64,000 bases of DNA. It comes from Phytoseiulus persimilis. Its lineage: Eukaryota; Arthropoda; Arachnida; Mesostigmata; Phytoseiidae. The position numbers and the translations under genes were made by a program. Where the stretch lies: NCBI GenBank assembly GCA_037576195.1, contig CM075103.1, positions 5,952,001 through 6,016,000 on the forward strand, written 5' to 3'. Below, one piece after another: positions 21,499 to 35,535 of this stretch (its first letter is position 1; every line of letters begins with the position of its first letter). The notes under the pieces were generated by a model. That model made no database searches, was not told the DNA's origin, and was given only the letters and a program-made list of their open reading frames with translations.

Positions 21499-24400
21499 TT
21501 CGGAGCGACCGCATCGATTCCGACATGAATCACCAGTCTTAGTCATCGCATAACTCTTAGGAACGGGTGCGTCGCGAGGATCGCTTCGAGAGCTTCACGG
21601 TTCCGCATAAGATTGTCGAGTCCAGAGCTTCCGAAGTCGGTTCCGTGTTCTCTGACCAGGAAAAAAGTAGCTTCGAGAACAGCTTAGTGCCACTCCGAAC
21701 ATCCACAGCTCAGACACTTCGTCAACGCTCAGTCTCAGTTCTCCCACTTGACCGGAATGATCGCGAAGATCCAAGGCAATTCATTCAGCAGCTTCCTTCT
21801 GCCACTTCCCGCGAGTGGAATCGAGCCGCGTGTCGACTCGCGACGTCTGATGAGGTTTTCGACCTCGAAGGTAGACTCCCGAATGCGGTGAAGGAGAATT
21901 TCGACGCCTGATGAGCCCGTCTCGTAAGAGCCCGTTTCATGTGCGCACGTACAGAACATTTGCTTGTTAACATTTAGCTGCGCGGCTGGTGCTAACAGCG
22001 CTCTAACGAGCTCCTCGGGCTTCATCAAGCTTGCAGAACTGGTCCCCTACTCGCTGCGATGTCCTGCAGCTGCTGTCGTTTCTCCCCTTCTACTTGAAAC
22101 GAGTTTTTCCTCAGGTCACACCACTGCGTTTCCTTCTCACTGAGCGTAAAAAGCTCCTCTTGCTCGCCAGCATACGCTCCAAAGTCATACTGGACCCCGA
22201 GAGCTTTGTTTATCGTGGATAAAAACTCCAATGACGATTTCCACTCACAGGGATTCGATCGCGTGTGGATAAAAAAATGAAGGAGTTCCGCAATGGCTGT
22301 CGGCTGCTACGCACAGGGTTCTCACCCTGTGGGCCTTCTTCCAGAGTGAGCGCCGAGTTCAAACCCCGCGAGTATCGTCTGCATCCGCGCCCCACGCTAG
22401 CCACCAATCAATGGTCATCTGGGTCATGCAAGGCTTGTCTGGAGATTCGAAATTCTGATTTGTCGCGGCGGAAAAGACGTGGTGCCGGGAGCTCTCTTGA
22501 CGAGTCTCTGGTTGCGGGACACCAGCGAGCAGGAAGAGTCTCCGCATTCTGAGTTTCGTGGCTCATTGCTAGATAGCGGATGGCGAGCAAATTTTCGAGG
22601 TCCCGATGCTACTAGTCCTCATCAAGAAAATTCTATGTGTTGTAGTGAAACAGATTAATTATCCACTCCTCTGAGACCTTCAAGTCATCTAGTCAATCCG
22701 GCTGTGTGGAACGCAGTTCTGCGTTCAGAATACGCGGTCTCTGACACGGAGAGAGCTGCTGAACTCGCTCAACAGGTCGAATATTCCATCACAGATAGCC
22801 TGCTCATGCTCGGATGTCAGAGAATCTGCCCGTCAATGATCAATGATTCTGAAAACGCGCTTTCCGAAGGATGCCACCGCATGCCAAAATATGTTTGATA
22901 AGATTTAGGGACAGCGAGTGGGACATCGTCGAACCAGAATATTCGGAACTTCCCCGCCGGATGCGTAGTTGTTTGCCCACTTCGATCGAGAGCGCACTCA
23001 TGGCTGTCTGTTGGGGAAGTGAGCTGAAATCCGCTTTTCGTCGGAGTGCCAAGAAGAGTATTCTTCTCAAGCGCCTCACCGTAACAGTGTGCCGCTTGCG
23101 AACGGCGCTATCTCTGTTAGCTCCGTGAGTGATCCACAAAAGATTCAGAGCCGAAGTCGTCATCCGAGACTCCTTCGGAGATGAAATGTTTCGTTCATCA
23201 AGGATCTGAGTAAGCTAAGTAAGCTTGATGGGTTCAATGATCCATTCAACGTCTGAACAACGTCACAGAGGAAGTCGCCTTCGCATCCGGACCGATTCTC
23301 CAGCAGATAGTTTGGGGTCATTTTTCCACGATCTGGATCTCATCGGGGCCCATTGCTCTCCGAAGTTACGTCGCTTCGAAGTGCTGTGACGCACACTCAT
23401 GATTGATGAGTCATCAGCATATTTTGGAAGGCTCCCGGCTCCATCCCACACGTTAAGCAGATGAGGAGGATTCTTAGGAATCATCATAGCTCATTCAAAT
23501 ATTTTGGAAGCACATCACAGGAACGCAGATGGACCTCTTCGATTAGCTGTGAGCGAGCTCCCTAAAGTCTTCCCCATACCTGCATCGCACAACACGGAAC
23601 AGATTGGTTTACGTCATAGCAGATGCGCCCCTTCAAACGCAAGACCTACGGAGGGAGTTCGAGTTTCCACAGACCCCGATGCACAAGCGGCACGTCGAGA
23701 AATGGTGACGGAAGGTAGCAGAGCCGGATCCTGGAATCTTCAAATGCGTAGCATTGCCAACCGATAACTAGAAAGAACCCAGATGTAAAAACAGACATCG
23801 AAATCCGAGAGGCACGGTTCGTGGTTTTCACCATGTGATCCGTTCGACGGAGATGGGAAACGAACCAACGGAGGATTGTTTCTCCTCTCCATGCGAAAAA
23901 ACTTGTTCCCATTATGACAAATCTGATAGTACGAGGTATACGTGATTAAGAGAAGTGAGATTCTGATCTATACGTTTGCTACTAGATATTCGTGATGCTT
24001 TGAACAGATAATCATAGCTCATTTCTCCAAACCTCTCGGTTGTTTAGCTCTTTGGTTATTCTCGAGACTCGGTTACCGAGTGCTCCCCTCTCTCGGGAGC
24101 ATAGGTGCCGAAAGTCCAGCCCGCTTCGGGCATCTAGTGCGCGTTATCAAATTCGGGACGGGGCCTGGGAGGGCGCCGCAAAGTTTATCGCCGGACCTCG
24201 GAAGGGGCGCCGCAAAACACCAATAACGTGAGATTCTTGGGCATCTCGGAACCCGACCTCATGGTTATCCTTTATCCAGCCCGCGGCGATCCTCTCGCGT
24301 GGACATTTTTCTCAAACCTCTATAGAATCAATTCGGAGGCCGTCTTACCTCAGACGCGAACATGGATGATGTAACCTTTGATTCTTTAATGACCTGATAC

Positions 24401-24673
24401 TTTGATGTATTGAGCCTGGAGACGTTTAATCGTTACCATCTATCCGGACCCGTAGCTCCACGCTCCTCTGTCACATCGGCTCGGGTGATTCTAGCAGCTC
24501 TGTTTGATACTGCCGTTTTGACCCGTCCACTCAATGGGCAGGCAGCTAGCCGCAACCGTCTTTTCATAGGTCTCATACACTTGTATTCATCGCAGTTTCC
24601 AAACTGACTCCGGCTCTGCCGCCCGTTACCTCTACGAGATGCTCAAACTCGATGTCGAGTTCTCACTCTACGG
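21499..24673. other. No recognisable gene
   Basis: Only short frames are present. Around 22,290-22,370 a stem with a loop resembling a tRNA-Glu anticodon arm occurs, but the cloverleaf does not close (see rejected items). At 24,170-24,215 the 11-mer GGCGCCGCAAA occurs twice in direct orientation. Confidence 0.35.
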
Positions 24674-24982
24674 GTGCGAGAGACGCTTTCAGCGAATGAC
24701 ATGTTTGGCCTTCCGTTTCCTACTTTGTATTTGCAAGAGAGAGTTCAGGGTAGACAGGATTACGTCTGGGTGGATCATGGTCAGCACGATTCCAGGGAGC
24801 GCGACATTCTACGCGACTATGGACGCCTGTCCTGTATGGACTTTTCTGAACGTGTCCGCACATGCTCGACGTGCCAGGCCGCGATAAACTACCTCGATAT
24901 AATCGACGATGGGCCGGGCCGCAAACAACTGAGGGGAGCCTTGGCAGAACCGTTGCAGCGAGCGGCTGAGGCATGTTTGTGA
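24674..24982 (+). CDS. Unrecognised open frame with protein-like composition
   Basis: About 102 codons end with a TGA at 24,980-24,982. The frame begins at a GTG, so it would be an exon and not a complete gene. It encodes an acidic, Arg-rich segment including YVWVDHGQHDSRERDI and a CSTC motif. I recognise no family, find no poly(A) signal close by, and cannot identify splice partners. Confidence 0.2.
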   Translation: MRETLSANDMFGLPFPTLYLQERVQGRQDYVWVDHGQHDSRERDILRDYGRLSCMDFSERVRTCSTCQAAINYLDIIDDGPGRKQLRGALAEPLQRAAEACL

Positions 24983-25442
24983 CAGTTCAGAGGATATCGG
25001 TGAGGGAATGTGTTCCCTTCCGAGAACTTCTTCCAAGGGAACACCGCGAAGTTCGATGCATTCCGGTGCCGATCTTGGAGCTCCGAAAAAAGTCTCATTC
25101 CGTATTCTCGACGTCTGGGACCACTGCGGAGTCCCAAACAGCGAAAGTCTCGAACGCCGAAGCGGGGCGAGGAAGCTCGCTGGATTTTCTTGCTTTTGAT
25201 ACTTTCTCGCTCCACTGAGCCTTCCCACGCAACCCGTTTGGCTCAGAGGACGGGAACGCCCATAAGAATTGGGAAACCTCCGCAGCACACAGAGCAGCAA
25301 TTAATTGATTGATTGGCGCGTCAAGTGCTCAGGAGTCGATTGCAAGAGCGATCCATCTGCCCGAGACAATTAGGAGAAGCGTAGAGGGAGTTGACTTCGG
25401 ATAATTCGTCCCGCGAACAGAAGTCAAGATTCAAAACGTTCG

Positions 25443-25886
25443 ATGGCGAGCTTCCCGTCGCCCAGGCTCCGATTCAATCGAGTCACTGATAGTGACCTTG
25501 AGGATAAAATTAATGAGGCACCTATAAATATTTCATCAGGACGAGTCGGATTTCGAGTAAACAACGGCAGTGAACTCACAGCGCAGGCGCAAGGCCGGGA
25601 AACTGAATTTTCAACAGCGCAGGGATACTCGCGGCCTGAGTCTCCCAAGGGGAGCAACGGACGTCTCGAAACATGGTCGGTCCCGAGCGACAACGCCGAG
25701 GATGGGTCGGAAGTTTTTCGCGAAGGGCAATGCGGGGCTCAGCATCCGTCGCATGATCAGTTCTGCGGACCCTTTTTACTCCGCGTTAAGATCAGGAACT
25801 CTGCCAGTCTCGATGAGTGGAGACGGAGAACGTTGAGGGAAATGAGACGACAATGTCGGCGACGGACTGCGATTGTAAGGATCTGA
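25443..25886 (+). CDS. Unrecognised ATG-initiated open frame, 147 codons
   Basis: An ATG-to-TGA frame of 147 codons, rich in Arg, Glu and Ser, with a basic C-terminus (EMRRQCRRRTAIVRI). There is no domain I know and no signal peptide. A few frames of this size are expected by chance in a window this large, so I list it only as a possibility. Confidence 0.15.
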   Translation: MASFPSPRLRFNRVTDSDLEDKINEAPINISSGRVGFRVNNGSELTAQAQGRETEFSTAQGYSRPESPKGSNGRLETWSVPSDNAEDGSEVFREGQCGAQHPSHDQFCGPFLLRVKIRNSASLDEWRRRTLREMRRQCRRRTAIVRI

Positions 25887-26379
25887 ATGAATAACTGACC
25901 GCGTGAATAGTGATCCGGCTCGTTATCGATCGAGTTACCCAATAGGAGACAGGAACGAACCGTTGGAGCGAAACCCTTGGAAGACGAAGTCGGAGTCGGG
26001 CGCGACCGATCTCAAGTGCCAGACTCGTTGTGGTGCGCATCAGAAAGAGGACGCTCATGGCTTTCCACCGATGTCGGGTATTCCTGAAATATAGCCTCTG
26101 CGGACGAGGCGGGAGCCTTCCAGAGAGGAAAGTATTGGCGGAAAACGACGAACAGCACTCCGGCCGCGAGGGAGGGATTAGGAAGAACAACGTCACGATT
26201 AAATTAAATTTGAGTTCGCGCTTCTGCCGACGAGCCACGGTTCGAGCAGCAATGCCCTCACGGCCGATGCGGCTGCGGAGAACTTGGAGCTGAATTTATC
26301 TTCGGAGGCTGGATGAGGTAGCAGTCTTCCCACCCAATGAGTGTCATCGCTCAAATGACGCTTGGGACAGACTCCCAGC

Positions 26380-26423
26380 GGGCGTGGTCAAGGGGCCAAC
26401 TGGAGCCCCCTTGAACTACGCCC
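26380..26423 (+). repeat. Hairpin with about 17-bp stem
   Basis: GGGCGTGGTCAAGGGG at 26,380-26,395 faces CCCCCTTGAACTACGCCC at 26,406-26,423, with a 10-nt loop. The stem has one G-T-type mismatch position and one extra base. It stands alone, and no flanking coding sequence is recognised. Confidence 0.6.
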
Positions 26424-29400
26424 GATCAAGTGAGAACCCATGAAGACGACGGGGAATGCGCTGATTTGGAATGGTCGTAGCCGATGCACGCTAAGTAGAG
26501 TCAACGAACCACCCACTGCCAAAACGATGAGCCATGTTCGCATCACAAGGAGTTCCAGCATGAGTGCCACTGCCGAAATACTCAATGACTGTTCAGTCCA
26601 TTCCGGTATCTATCCACCGATTCGATTATCCGCTTCCAGAAGCCTCTCAACGAACGTTCCTCCCAAGTCGCAGACTCATCGAACATTCGAGATTCAATCT
26701 TAGTTGAGCCGAGTGAAATGTTTCCCGCAGCCGCCAACTTGTTCCTCCGCTCCTTTATACAGTGCCGTTCATACTTTCCTCCGAAACTATGGAGGATCTT
26801 CAGCTCTGCGAAGACCACCGTTCCCTGTCGGAGCATAACGAGGATTGACATCTCTAGGCCTCTCAGGGGATGATGCTTTCGGCTCGCGTATCCGGATCTG
26901 AATTTCAATGAGAACGCTCCATGGCAGGAACACTCGAACGCCTACGACGGCCGTTGGCGAAACGATCCTCTCCACTCGGAACGCTCCCTGAGAATTTCGG
27001 GGTGTGTGTTGAACGCAGCGGACCCGATGGTCGGTTTCGACGGCGGTAGCGGGTTTTGTTTCCGAACGGAGCGGGAAAACAGTTCGAAACAGGTTCCAAA
27101 AACTGAGACCAACGACGTCCGCTTCAACACTGCTGCCGATTTCGGAAGGAGTCGACCTCCACAATGTTTCCGCTTGGAGAAACGAAGGTTGCAAATGGCG
27201 TCTGGACGTGGAATAATACGGCTGAAGTGACAACCGATCCGAAATCCGGCCGGAGCTTTCCTTGATAAACTCTGCCGCCGTATCGTTTGCTGATCAACCT
27301 TTTGGCTCGATGCTGAATTCGTGTCCCCTCAAAAGTTCCGTTCCTCCCTGTTGACTCTGAAGGATAACGACGTGTTTCTGTCCATTGCAGCACATTGGCA
27401 GTTTTCGGGAATGACGAGTTTTTAGTTCAGACTGTTGGGGATGGAGCGGCGTGGTATGTTCGCGTTCGACTCAGGACTGAGAAAATTTTTGTTCAGGGTA
27501 AGAAGCCGGGGAGCTGATGCCACTCGAAATAATGAACGAGCAGCGATATCGATCCCTTGAGCAAGTGAGTGTAAAATATCGCCAGGATTTCAATCGCTCA
27601 CATCGTCACAACATTTCCTGGTTCGAGATCGGAAGGACTACATTCGTTGGTCCGTGAGCGAGAGCCCCGATTTAACGCACCGTTTCGGACCAGCCGGAAC
27701 CCTCCCCAGAGCCTTACAAAGATGGGACACCTTCTCAGCATTGTTCCGATGAGCTCAGAGCGCAAGAAGTATGAGATTGATTTCCCTCGAACAACGAGGT
27801 GAGGTCGGAGGGCGAGGTGCTTCGCACGCATCGTACGTATTAGGATGTTCTCACAGGTGAATGCGATTCTCTAAATGACTTCGACAGGGCAAGCTTGTAG
27901 ATCTCGGGCGCTGGCCTCGATGAGGCAGATTCACGAGACAGTGAAATTGATGAAGCCAGCAGCATGATCCAAATCTCCGTCCACGGGGAGTTCCTTCCAC
28001 GGCTTCCGAAAAAACATTTTCTGATTCTCGCTTAGAGTAGTTCGTCGATCTCCATACAGGCGCTGGCGATCGGGGCTCACTCGCCTTTCTTTCGGATCGC
28101 CTCGGGTCAGGATGAGGTTTCCTCGAACATGGCTGAAATAAGCACTCCCTTACGATGGAATGTTCATAACAGAGGGTTACGTCCCGGAGCCAACGGACTG
28201 AGTCGAAGATCGACGTCATGCAGCCTACCGGCTTGTTAGTGCCGTCTCATCCATTGCGTAGTGATTCATTGTACGTATTAATAGCCCGCTATATGAACTG
28301 ACTAATGCAGCAGATTTCTCCCGATGGATGACGCTGGTCGATGGATTGCCTCGTGTTTTATGAAGAAATTCGAGATGCGCCACGCCTAGCGAAGAAGGTC
28401 GCTTCCAGCAATCATGACGAATACCGATCGGATCGCTCATACTAGATGAAAGGAAACTAGAGCGTTCCCATTCTGAATGTCATGACTGAATTGGGATAAG
28501 GCAGCTCAGTGGTTAGCGTACAGCAATACAAGGAACAAGAAACGAGGATGACACAAGGATGCGGAAGGCGCCTGTTTCCAGCGTCCAAAGTTCCCGCGGC
28601 GACCGTCTCGGGTACTCGAAACTCGGAATATGTGAGCCGCGGAGCCTCCGATCTCATGTCCCGCCCATTCCAACGTCACGACGAGCTGCACCCGCTGCAT
28701 GTTGACTAGCATTCCACGTCGATTGTGGCTGATGGTGAGCCCCAAAACAGGGCTCCGCGCATGACGAGGCGTTTTTTTTTCCAGAGGAATATCATTGAGG
28801 CGCCCGCGCTTATTCTTCCCATGACGCCGAAAGCAGAATGGAACTCTCACGCGGATCGCGGTCTCACAGAAGATCCCTTATCGAGTGGGCGAGGAGCAGA
28901 ACAAAAGTCGTGATATCGTGTCTGATGCTTTCCTCGATCGTGCAAGGAGTCCTGATAAGCGTTCTCCTCCGGTCCGTAGAAAATCTCGGCGCCGACTCGA
29001 GACAGGCCTATTTCCGACTGAGAAACTCGAAGCTGTATCGAGTTATGTCGTTCGGAACTCTTCGGAAGCCCAGCGGAGTCAGAAGTAATTTCTCGACGGC
29101 TCTTCAACTACGGCTGTCGCATCCCGCGAAGTGGGGCACCTGCTCCACCTCGGCCGCTTACCGACTCCGCCGTTCGAGATCCACTTGCTTCCTACGCTCC
29201 GCTCGCTGTCTCAACAGCCGGCCCCGCGTTCAGCTGAAAGGCCGTGATTACAGTTGACAGAGCGAAGAGGGAGAATCGGTTGACGAGCAATTTAGCCAAG
29301 ACTTGATTTCCACTTGTTTTGAGTCTTTTCGCAACCCGTGGACCCTCCTCTACCTGAAGACGTTCCGCGCAGCTCTACCGACGCTCATTAGTGTTGATGT

Positions 29401-32400
29401 GGAGGGCAGTGAATGAACACTGGGAGACTGACCTCGCTCCCCTGAATCCCCATCGGGAGTCTGCCGCTCGGTGAGCGCGTCAAGTCATAGGAAACTCACA
29501 TTCGTGTCGGCTCGCAAACATTCCCGATTCCGCAGGGATACGCTGTGTTGCAACGGAGCAGCCCGTCCCACATGCTACTTCTGGAACCTCGCTCGCTCAG
29601 AGTGAGCTACTGGATATGAAAACCCCTCGTAATGGTCCTCCTTCGACTTCCCTGGACTTCATGGGAATTCTGCGAGGCATCAGGTGATGCATTCGTTGCA
29701 GAAGAAGTAGCTGGACCCCCGAAGGGAGTGGAGGCTGCAGAATTCATCGGTCTAAGCCCGATAACGAGGAGGGGACCGCGTTCAGAGCGGCAGTTCAAGT
29801 AATCCGAACCAGTTTCCTTCCCCATCGACGGCAGTGTTGCGCCTGATGTTCATCGAGGCCGGGTTTGGAGGAGGAAGAGAGAACGAATGCACAGTTTTTT
29901 TTTTACGCAAATGAACTTTGGCGTTGTCGCAGCCACATGCGGTTCATCCTGAAGCTCCTCGAATCCCCTTGGATAGATGGATGAGCGGTATCAGTCATCA
30001 TTTATCATCGGCGCTAACCAGCAGCGTAGGAACTTCTCTTGTTGTCAACCTTCGCGAGGCAGCTTTCTGAAGGCAAATACGGGCCGAGAGAAACCACCTG
30101 GTTGAGTCATTCAACGGTTGGGATCCATCCGCGTTGGACTCTTGTTCTCGATTTATCGAGTCGTTCAGAGCCGACGCCGAGAGCAATCAGGAGGAGCCAC
30201 GGAGAGCGTCCTCAATGAATGGCGTTCGAATTATCGGGAAAAAATTCTCGCGTTTTCTCAAGTGCTCAATGCGATACGAACGAAGTTATCACTGTGCTCG
30301 TGACGACAATATGCTGTCCTTCCGTTGAAAGTGTCCGTCCTCCCATACGACGGAGACAAAACCGATTCCTCTCACGAATTTCACCCCTTTTCTCTCACTC
30401 CCCGTCCCATTCTCCCTCCCTGACTCTCTTCCACTGTTTGTGGTCCGCTCACCGGTGGAGTGGTTCGTCAGTGTGAGTGAGAAGGGGGCTCGGCTCCTCT
30501 CTCTAACTCCCCAAGTGATGACGCAGTGTCGTGACGCGAGTGACGCTAGAACGCATCTGGCGTCTACGCAGCGCCGCGATCTCACGGTTGGATAGCTAGA
30601 AACTCGAAATGAACATTTTTGGTATCGATAACTGGATGGCTCTCTTCCCCCATTCGTGGAATCTTCAAAATCAGCATGAAAAACATTTCATCCCCGCAAC
30701 GGAGCCGAACAAAAAAAGACTCGGTTTCAACAGAAAGAGGCGTTATCAATGCTTTGCCTCTGAATGTCTCTAACTCCTGAGTTGAACCGTCCGACATTGG
30801 GAAAATTTGAATCCAATGGGGAGACCCGCCGGATTCAGCGAATCTGTCCCTTGCCTTCAGCTCATAACTCGGTGCACAACGAAGATGGGAATGATTCTCC
30901 TCTTGCCGAAGCTCAGCCCCGATGTATCTATCTGGAACCTTGTTGCTTCTCAGAAAATTCGTTTTGGGAGGAGAGTTTCTCAAAAACTTACTTTGAGAGT
31001 CTCCGTCTCTTCTCAACACACCGTCATCTGACTTTTGCTCTGGTTTCCCTATGAGTGAAAGAGATCATTGGAATTTCGGTCAGAGGAAAGTCAACGGATT
31101 CAGATGACCTCCGAGTGGAACTTCTGGGTCTCAGTGATCGACTTCCCTCTTCCTTTTGCCGAGGCGCTAGTCCGAGTCAGGGCAACGCCTCACGAAATTG
31201 TTTCCAAATGCGTAGGTTCCTCCGCTCGGTGACACTTCTCAGAAACACGGACATGTGTTCCTGATTGAACGCTCAGAGCCAATAGAGGGTAAGATGAGCT
31301 ACGACCAGAACAGGGATCTTTGGAGATCACTTGGTGAATAATGGAGAGCGACGCACCATCGCATTCAAACTGTGATCAGCTGAGTAGTCCTCGAATACTC
31401 GCTTGGTATGTAAAACAGCGTTGTTGCACTTCCTGGGGAACCTCATGAGATTACAGCGGGATCCGGGAAGTTCGTGGATGCAAACTCCAACTCCTGAGCT
31501 ATCGCAGCAGCGGTCCTGTGTCAGCGCTGAATTTCAAAGTGAATAATATTTCTGAAGTCCTCAGAGAAAGCATCCATCGATTCGTCCCTGGGGTGTGTGA
31601 GCAGAAATTACGCGGTACTTTCCGCATCTCACGGAGCCTACTCTAGAACAACAAAGAGACGGGAGGAAAGAGACGACCACCAACCAACTGACGGAGTACA
31701 TCAGTACAGCAGACGGTGGGTCAGGATAACAAGCTTCAAGCCAACCAAGCAAGGAGCGTTCCGCAAGAAATGAAACATTGCCTGGCTCGCGAACGGTGAA
31801 TAATTCAGTCGGTCGGGCTCAGGCTTTCTCCTCTCTCGTTTCGAGCCGGTCGACCCGCGCTTTCCAGGGCACTTTTGGATCCCCTCTCCTCTCAAATTCT
31901 CCGCTGACCGCCGTCTTCTTGATTCCATTTCATTCCACCCGGCCTTCTCTGCTTCTTGGATATTCGTCTATGATGATGAGCCATGTTAGCTGTCGCTTCT
32001 GGTCATCGCTGCAGAAGCACGGATTTGTACGGCCACGAAGGAATGTCATCGCAGCCATCGCTTGGAGTTTCAAAGTTTCGAAGGCGCAAAAGCGCCTCCA
32101 ACACTAGAAGGAGAGTGAGGGTTTGAGCAGGTCGTTCCCAGAGTTAATCCGATTCGAAGATATCATGTTGGGATGTTCAGGGAATTCCGGATTGGAAGGC
32201 TTGTACTCATCCAGAAACCATTCGAACATCTTAGAGATGCTGCTGACTTCGAGGATCGCACCCAGCGCATTGTTGACTTCAAACGACCAGTGGGCGGCTC
32301 CCGCTAAGTCTGTATCAGCTTCCGTGATACGGAGGCATAGCTGCCTCTAAAGTCCATCCGCGAAATCGACACAACATCATCGTTTGCGAGCCACTTCTAC

Positions 32401-35400
32401 ATCAGCGGTTTCAATGATCAGCTCCTTCCGGATTTAACATGGTCAGGATCTTCGAGAATGCGAGGCGTTCAGGTATCGGGAAATGCCCCGCCTTTCCGCC
32501 GTTCGGCAAATCGATCATCAAAATCCATCTGACACGACAGAGCAGGGCTCGATGAGTGACCTCCAACCAAGCTGGAGAGGTTATTATTGGAGATAGGAGT
32601 TTCGGGCATTAATTATTTTGTAGCCACCTTCTATCCGTATCGGGAGATGGGATGATAAGTGTCTCATGGATGAGTTCCTCAGTTCTCGTGGCAATGATGC
32701 ATAATTCGTCATTCTATCTATATATCCACCGACCGGTCCATGGATTGATGAGAGATGATTAATGAATGATGCTCGAATTTCCTGACTCTAGCTACCATGT
32801 TGCAATGCAAGATCGGAATCAGCGAGCGAGCCGATGGTGGAGATGATTTAAAGAGCCCGTCGTTGAGGCTGACGAGGATGCGAAGGCCCGTGTTTGTCTA
32901 CCAGACTACGCGACTGGATGAGCCCATCTGCTTCATTGCAACCGCCACGGGACACAACTCCTTTGGGTATCGTCAGGAAGCGAACTAGGCGCCGCCGGGA
33001 CTAACATCAGTCCAAGCGTCGCCTGCCACGCGGGTCAGGACCGTGCCGTCGCACAGATCTGCACAACAAGACGTTAGAAGTTGAATGTGATGATTTCGGT
33101 CCGCCATTAATCTTTGTTCTGAAGGGTACATCCGACGACTCAGGAAGATGAAACTCGGGCAAATCGCAGCGAAGGACCGGACGGGTGGAGGCGTAGAGCG
33201 TCGCGGGCGAGGAACTGAGCCGGAGCGCAGCGCTGACATGAACTCCCTGAGGAGCTAGCGAGCCGAACGCTCTTATCCCGAGAATCGACGCGGCGTTGAA
33301 TGATATCCCACGACCGTATTCCTCAAGGATCTCAGGAGCGAATCGCGAATCAACGGATCGCTGACACCTCTAGCGGCGTTCGGATGGAGTCTTTATCCTT
33401 CTCACATCGGTAAGGTCCCGCATTTGAGCGCCACTCCATCACAAGCGAGAGGCCCGGTTTCCGACCCCGAAAAACGCTGATTGTCTGCGTGAGCTCTTAA
33501 TCGGGGCGTAGACGCAAACCTGCGGAATCCCCGCAACTCGAAAGCGACCGCTGCGACGTGGAGGCCGCCGCGGCACTGGACGTCCGTGCAATAAAAGCAA
33601 TCTCGAAGTGGCCGCGACACCTACTCTGGTCTCATTGTTGGCACTTCAGCTGACAGCTGAGTTAGGCCGCGTAAATAAAATAAAGTTCTCCCTGACCGTA
33701 AGCTCCCCTCGCTATGAAGCTCCTTTGACAGCGCCGCGCCGACGCAGCCGTCGCCTTCATCGATCCTCGCAAGTTGCGGTCTGACGAAACGCGGCACTAC
33801 TAGAAGGCGAGAACGTGCCGTTAAGAACGCCTCCTGAGCCTTCGTGGGGCACTCGGTACTTTCGGACGATGTTTCGAGACGAAAACCTGCAGACTGACTG
33901 ACAACGAATGTTCGTTCGTCGTCTCCCGACAACCCACGACGGTCTTATCGACCCACCAAGAGATTAATGAGCCTGAATTCAGAAAACAGGTGCTCGAAAT
34001 TGTTGGATGTCTCAACCGAAACTCGATGATCCACGGCCGACAACGAGGTCCAACCCGAGTTTTCAATCAAGGAGATTCCGCTCGGGCGCATGCGCTCTAA
34101 CGATTCCTCGGGATCGATGTGACCTGATTTCGGTAGCGGTTGTTGATTCTTGCAAGCCTTTCGGTAGCATTCTCGGAGCAAAAATCGACAAAACCACGTC
34201 TCCAACCTCTTCAAATGGAGCGTCGAGAAAGCAAACTTCCCCGAGGGACCGGAAAAAATGCGGAAATCCCACGCTTCACCGCAGCAGCCTCTGGCGTTTG
34301 AATGAGATGCGGTTGAAAGTGGAGGCAGTGCCGACTCTCTCAAGGAGATCAAAGGACCTGAAAGGAATCTCGAGCATGATAGGGATTAACAGACCTCCTG
34401 TGACGCATCGAACCGCCTTTCCGCGCGACCGTTCGCTTTCAGCGACTCCTCACACGAATCGTGAGTGTGGTATTCTTCGCAAACCCCCTCTTGACCCTCC
34501 CCCATCTCCCCGCGACCCGTGTGACCTTGTTGCTGGAGCGCTTTCGATTTTTTACGCATATTTCGTGAATAAATTGCTCCTGCGTCGCGAATAGAATCAG
34601 CGATGAATGTCATTGAGGACTGCGAACGACTGCCAAAAAGCCGAGCTCCTCCCCAACACGGAGAGTGTTGATGACGATTCATCAAAAACGAGAGAAACGA
34701 CTGCTCGAATTCATGCGCGCGCGAAGGGTTCGCCCCTCCCCGGCGCCATCCCCGCAGTCGATGGACGAGCGTTATGCAAAACAAGCAGAACGGTTTGTAC
34801 GGCATTCCTCGCACAGCGCACTTTCACTCACATTGACTTATGGTTCATCTGTATGAACTGGACGGTAACCGGCTCAATCATCATCGTCATTGAGGCCGAT
34901 GCCGCACCGTATCATTCATGTGTACGGCATCCCACTCAACTTCGGGGATCAATAGAGAGCCAAACCCAAGGCAGACACTGAGGAGTAGTTCCGGTCGAGA
35001 GGGTCTGATTTGCGTGTTCGCGCTGTATCAGGATTTGTTTACAGACATCCCAAGGCTCCGGATTTATTTATGCTCAACACGAAGCAGAGTTCTCTTCCCT
35101 CCCAAAGCTATCTGTCCCTGTGTCACGAAAGGCCATCTTACGCTCCATAAAGCCGCGGACACTAAATGTCAACCGAGGGCCCTACCGGTCGCCCGTTGAT
35201 CGACACTCATTCAATCCGCAGCGGGTTTCGTCGCCTTCAGTCGTCGTCATTTGATGGTCCGATTCGTGCCTCCCGCTCCCTATAAACTAACGGTCGCTTG
35301 AGCGCGGCCCGATAATGATCGACTCCGAAGTCGTCCACCAGATAATCGTGAGGAGTCTTTTCTGCGGCAGTTGGTAGCTCCTCACACTTGATTGGTGTCC

Positions 35401-35535
35401 AGCAAGGATAAATACGATCGGAGGCAAGAATTTGTGTTCAATCATCGGGTAGAAGTCAGCGCATGGCAAGAACAGCCGTAAAAGGGTGCCGGGAGTTCGT
35501 TTAATATCTTTCAGCGTTTACTATGTCGAGCCGCA
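26424..35535. other. No recognisable gene
   Basis: About 9 kb in which I can name nothing. Frames of up to about 195 codons exist (for example 34,007-34,594 plus) but look random. A minus-strand hydrophobic peptide at 26,388-26,585 (includes MRTWLIVLAVGGS) is a very weak candidate for a signal-peptide exon. A tRNA A-box-like sequence at 28,503-28,520 has no matching B box. Confidence 0.35.

Noticed and set aside
22290-22370. tRNA-Glu-like anticodon arm (ACAGGGTTCTCACCCTGT) followed by GTTCAAACCCC
   Set aside because: No acceptor stem or D arm can be drawn, and the spacing to the putative T arm is wrong. At best a very old tRNA fragment, more likely chance.
28497-28640. tRNA A-box-like GCAGCTCAGTGGTTAGCG suggesting a SINE
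   Set aside because: No B box at a fitting distance, no poly-A tail and no target duplication seen.
34007-34594. 195-codon plus-strand frame with opposing 136-codon minus-strand frame
   Set aside because: No motif on either strand; this size is within chance expectation for 64 kb.
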